DNA of 8,211 nucleotides. Origin: an uncultured Clostridia bacterium (GTDB lineage Bacteria > Bacillota > Clostridia > Christensenellales > CAG-138). This document shows, one piece after another, positions 6,418-8,211 of the stretch. The position numbers and the translations under genes were made by a program. The notes beneath the pieces are model-generated. The model ran no database searches. It was not told the DNA's origin and saw nothing but the letters and a program-made list of their open reading frames with translations. The stretch covers positions 1-8,211 of the forward strand of contig CAMZAY010000039.1 of NCBI GenBank assembly GCA_947304365.1. Reading direction: 5' to 3'. Within the stretch, counting starts at the first letter, position 1; the number at the start of each line of letters is the position of its first letter.

Positions 6418-7188
6418 TTATTTGCCTTCAAAGGGGGCCTTCTCCGTCTTGGTGACGAACGCCTCCATAGCCATCTTCTGATCGTGCGTCGCAAAGCAGG
6501 CGCCGAACAGCTCCGCCTCCCTCTCAAGATCCGCCTTGAGCGAAGCGCCGGTAAAGCGCCTTATCGCCGCTTTGGAGTTCCTTACCGCGACGGGCGCGTT
6601 CGCGGCGATCACGTTCGCAAGGGCGAGCGCCTCGTCCATCAGCGCCTCGGGCGGGACGACCTTATCGACGAGGCCTATCGAAAGCGCCTCGTCCGCCTTT
6701 ATCATCCTGCCGGTAAGAATAAGCTCCATCGCCTTTGACAGCCCGATCACCCGCGGGAGCCTCTGCGTGCCGCCGAAGCCCGGAGTGATGCCGAGCCCGA
6801 CCTCCGGCTGGCCGAATTTCGCCTTTTCGGAGGCGATCCTTATATCGGCGCAGAGCGAAAGCTCGCATCCGCCGCCGAGCGCAAAGCCGTTGACCGCGGC
6901 GATCACGGGGATGGGCAGCTCCTCTATCGCGGTGAGCGCCGCCTGCCCCTTAAGGCCGAAGGCGCGTCCCTCGTCCGCGTTAAGCGACTTCATCTCGCCG
7001 ATATCCGCGCCGGCGACGAACGCCTTTCCCTCGCCCGTTACGACGAGCACGCGGATATCCTTATCGTTCCTGACCTTTTCGGCGGCGGCGGCGATATCCC
7101 CGAGGACGGAGGAATCGAGCGCGTTGAGCGCCTCCGGACGGGAGATCGTCATTACGGCGACGTGCCCCTGCTTTTCAAGTCTTATCAT
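6418..7188 (-). CDS. crt: Enoyl-CoA hydratase (crotonase)
   Basis: This enzyme hydrates short-chain trans-2-enoyl-CoA, typically crotonyl-CoA to and from 3-hydroxybutyryl-CoA, in the cytoplasm. At 256 residues it has the usual crotonase length. Both acid/base glutamates are present: Glu109 in GGGCELS and Glu129 in FGQPEVGLG. The oxyanion-hole elements are AFVAGADI (56-62) and the GGG at 105-107. The PGFGGTQRLPR loop (136-146) is typical of true hydratases, so isomerase or other crotonase functions are less likely. The ATG at 7188 has AAGGAG eight bases upstream; the open frame to 7254 runs through the promoter and is rejected. It is the first gene of a crt-hbd operon. By its neighbour it most likely acts in butyrate or butyryl-CoA formation, though bcd, etfAB and thl are not in view. 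Confidence 0.94.
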   Translation of the reverse strand: MIRLEKQGHVAVMTISRPEALNALDSSVLGDIAAAAEKVRNDKDIRVLVVTGEGKAFVAGADIGEMKSLNADEGRAFGLKGQAALTAIEELPIPVIAAVNGFALGGGCELSLCADIRIASEKAKFGQPEVGLGITPGFGGTQRLPRVIGLSKAMELILTGRMIKADEALSIGLVDKVVPPEALMDEALALANVIAANAPVAVRNSKAAIRRFTGASLKADLEREAELFGACFATHDQKMAMEAFVTKTEKAPFEGK

Positions 7189-7196
7189 ATCGAAAA

Positions 7197-7202
7197 CTCC
7201 TT
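7197..7202 (-). promoter_or_regulatory. Ribosome binding site of crt
   Basis: AAGGAG on the minus strand lies eight bases before the ATG at 7188, fixing the start at MIRLEK. Confidence 0.85.
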
Positions 7203-7216
7203 TTCGGGTTTTTTTC

Positions 7217-7245
7217 ATTATATAATTTTCGCGCGCGCATGTAAA
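7217..7245 (-). promoter_or_regulatory. Near-consensus sigma-70/SigA promoter of crt-hbd
   Basis: The minus strand has TTTACA (7245-7240; five of six) and a perfect TATAAT (7222-7217), separated by exactly 17 bases. RNA should start near 7210, giving a leader of about 20 bases that holds the ribosome site. The spacer is a run of alternating C and G. No operator was identified. A small hairpin (AGCGG/CCGCT, 7269-7284) lies just upstream of the promoter, of unknown role. Confidence 0.88.
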
Positions 7246-7300
7246 CCCCCGCACGCAAGTTTTTTGGGAGCGGAAAGAACCGCTGGAAGACCGACAGCTT

Positions 7301-7339
7301 ATAATAAAAACTGACCACGGGGACAGTCCCCATGGTCAG
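7301..7339 (-). terminator. Palindromic intrinsic terminator after the dockerin protein gene
   Basis: The 29-base element 7311-7339 is a near-perfect palindrome: CTGACCA, one odd base, GGGGAC, A, GTCCCC, one odd base, TGGTCAG. In minus-strand RNA the odd bases pair as U-G, giving a 13-pair stem with a three-base loop, then TTTTTATTAT. It begins 27 bases after the stop of the dockerin gene. The plus-strand form lacks a good T-run. Confidence 0.85.
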
Positions 7340-7366
7340 CCGCCATTTTTAACAGACGTCTTTATT

Positions 7367-8211
7367 TCAAATGATCCCCATTGCCAGCCTTAACACCGAG
7401 AGAGCATCCCCGGAATCCAAGCATCCGTCTGAGTTGACGTCGAGCGATTCGATATTCCCGCCGACTTCTGCCAATCCCATTGAACAGCGCAGCAGCATGA
7501 GTGCATCTGCGCTTGTTATTATGCCGTCGCCATCAGCGTCGCCGCCAAACACCGCCGTGATACGTCCGCCCTTATCGCAGGAGTATTCTGTGTTGACGCT
7601 GATGCAATTACCGTTTTCATACCAACCGAGGAAGGTGTCGCTTTCAGGATAAGCATAGAGCTCTGTAACGGCTGAAACATATTCTGCGCCTATCGCGCCG
7701 TTTCCTAACACGTTCAGCAGAAGGTCTTGATCGAGTTCTGCCGTCCTGAACGATATCCTCCTGCATTTGCAGTCCTTGACGATAAAGTATTCAAGCTGTT
7801 CGCAGTTCAGAGCGGATACCGTTTCAAGATGCTCCTGCCCCACAAGCTTGACCCTGGTCAGAATAGAGCAATCATTAAGATCTACGGAGCTTATATGAGT
7901 GGATATGCCGTCGCCTGCGTCGGCGAAAACATAAGGCGCGACCCATGTTACGTTGGTTCCGGAAAGATCGAGATCGCCATAAAGATCAGGAAAGACGTAC
8001 TCGTACCCATCGGCAATTATTTCGGAACCGTCTTCAAGCTCTTCGCTCATCCAGCATGATACGCGGTATCCGAAAAGGAACATGAATCCTTCCGGAAGGA
8101 TATCACGGTAAACAAGGTGAGTCCAGTAAGAACCGTCATAAGAGGGATAAACGCCTCCGAATTCGTGATAATGCTCCGGGGTAAGCGACCAATCGACGGC
8201 ATATACCGCTT
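7367..8211 (-). CDS. Secreted surface protein with LRR-like region, InlB-type repeat and C-terminal type I dockerin, 5' partial
   Basis: The frame stays open to the window edge, so the ATG at 8083 is internal; 280 residues of the C-terminus are visible. The dockerin (visible residues 224-280, bases 7367-7540) has two calcium loops: DADGDGIITSAD with ALMLLRCSMG, and DVNSDGCLDSGD with ALSVLRLAMG. Asp, Asn or Thr stand at positions 1, 3, 5, 9 and 12 of both loops. Dockerins bind cohesin modules and attach proteins to cellulosome-like scaffolds or the cell surface. Before it, LYAYPESDTFLGWYENG to ITAVF (about 184-221) resembles a divergent InlB B-repeat. Upstream, LDLSGTNV, VDLNDCSILTRVKLVG and LNCEQLEYFIVKDC look like leucine-rich repeats. 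No enzyme domain is visible, but one may lie outside the window. GC is about 48% in one 60-base sample, lower than in neighbouring crt. The substrate or partner is unknown. Confidence 0.9.
   Translation of the reverse strand, partial: AVYAVDWSLTPEHYHEFGGVYPSYDGSYWTHLVYRDILPEGFMFLFGYRVSCWMSEELEDGSEIIADGYEYVFPDLYGDLDLSGTNVTWVAPYVFADAGDGISTHISSVDLNDCSILTRVKLVGQEHLETVSALNCEQLEYFIVKDCKCRRISFRTAELDQDLLLNVLGNGAIGAEYVSAVTELYAYPESDTFLGWYENGNCISVNTEYSCDKGGRITAVFGGDADGDGIITSADALMLLRCSMGLAEVGGNIESLDVNSDGCLDSGDALSVLRLAMGII

Noticed and set aside
5507..6481. Plus-strand open frame of 324 codons opposite hbd
   Set aside because: It is antisense to a complete hbd with all catalytic residues; its translation has no family features and it crosses the hbd terminator and the crt-hbd gap.
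6536..7225. Plus-strand open frame of 229 codons opposite crt
   Set aside because: It is Ser/Ala/Pro-rich and antisense to crt, runs through the crt promoter, and has no recognisable motif.
7269..7284. AGCGG/CCGCT hairpin upstream of the crt promoter as a terminator or operator
   Set aside because: The stem is only five pairs with no T-run on the minus strand and no match to an operator I know; on the plus strand nothing upstream is transcribed toward it.
8081..8083. ATG as start of the dockerin protein
   Set aside because: The frame continues open to the window edge with protein-like sequence (SLTPEHYHEFGG, WTHLVYRD), no ribosome site is seen, and a secreted protein would need a signal peptide, which is absent here.
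1..8211. CRISPR array, tRNA, rRNA, insertion sequence or prophage
   Set aside because: No regularly spaced direct repeats, cloverleaf-like segments, transposase motifs or terminal inverted repeats were seen on reading both strands.

Overview
The window reads as a GC-rich, anaerobic, Gram-positive member of the Clostridia, probably a gut or rumen relative of Ruminococcaceae/Oscillospiraceae. This is inferred from a GH3 beta-glucosidase with reversed domain order, a C-terminal type I dockerin, butyrate-type crt and hbd genes, a DUF368/PopT membrane protein, strong AGGAGG-type ribosome sites and many intrinsic terminators. No rRNA or tRNA is present, so the placement is an inference.

Layout. 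The only plus-strand gene is the 5'-truncated GH3 enzyme (1-1945). It converges on a minus-strand series and is separated from it by a strong two-way terminator (about 1951-1998). Read in their own direction (right to left), the minus-strand genes are: the 3' part of a secreted LRR/InlB-like/dockerin protein (8211-7367, start outside the window); crt, enoyl-CoA hydratase (7188-6418); hbd, 3-hydroxybutyryl-CoA dehydrogenase (6370-5528); a lipoprotein of unknown function (5403-4366); a DUF368/PopT undecaprenyl-phosphate translocase (4170-3256); and a beta-class DNA methyltransferase (3211-2024). Most units end in a clear intrinsic terminator. Clear sigma-70 type promoters precede crt (near-consensus, 17-base spacer) and popT (extended -10). 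No intergenic gap exceeds 300 bases.

How the genes fit together. The window is a set of short independent units, not one pathway. crt-hbd is a two-gene operon that supplies two consecutive steps between acetoacetyl-CoA and crotonyl-CoA. The GH3 enzyme and the dockerin protein fit a plant-fibre or oligosaccharide lifestyle. PopT supports recycling of the cell-wall lipid carrier. The methyltransferase has no restriction partner in view.

I did not find convincing evidence of a new multi-gene system. The points most worth following are the orphan methyltransferase directly behind a terminator and with a G-tract in its ribosome site, the crt-hbd pair separated from bcd/etf/thl, the unplaced lipoprotein, and the palindromic terminator that could belong to a repeat family.
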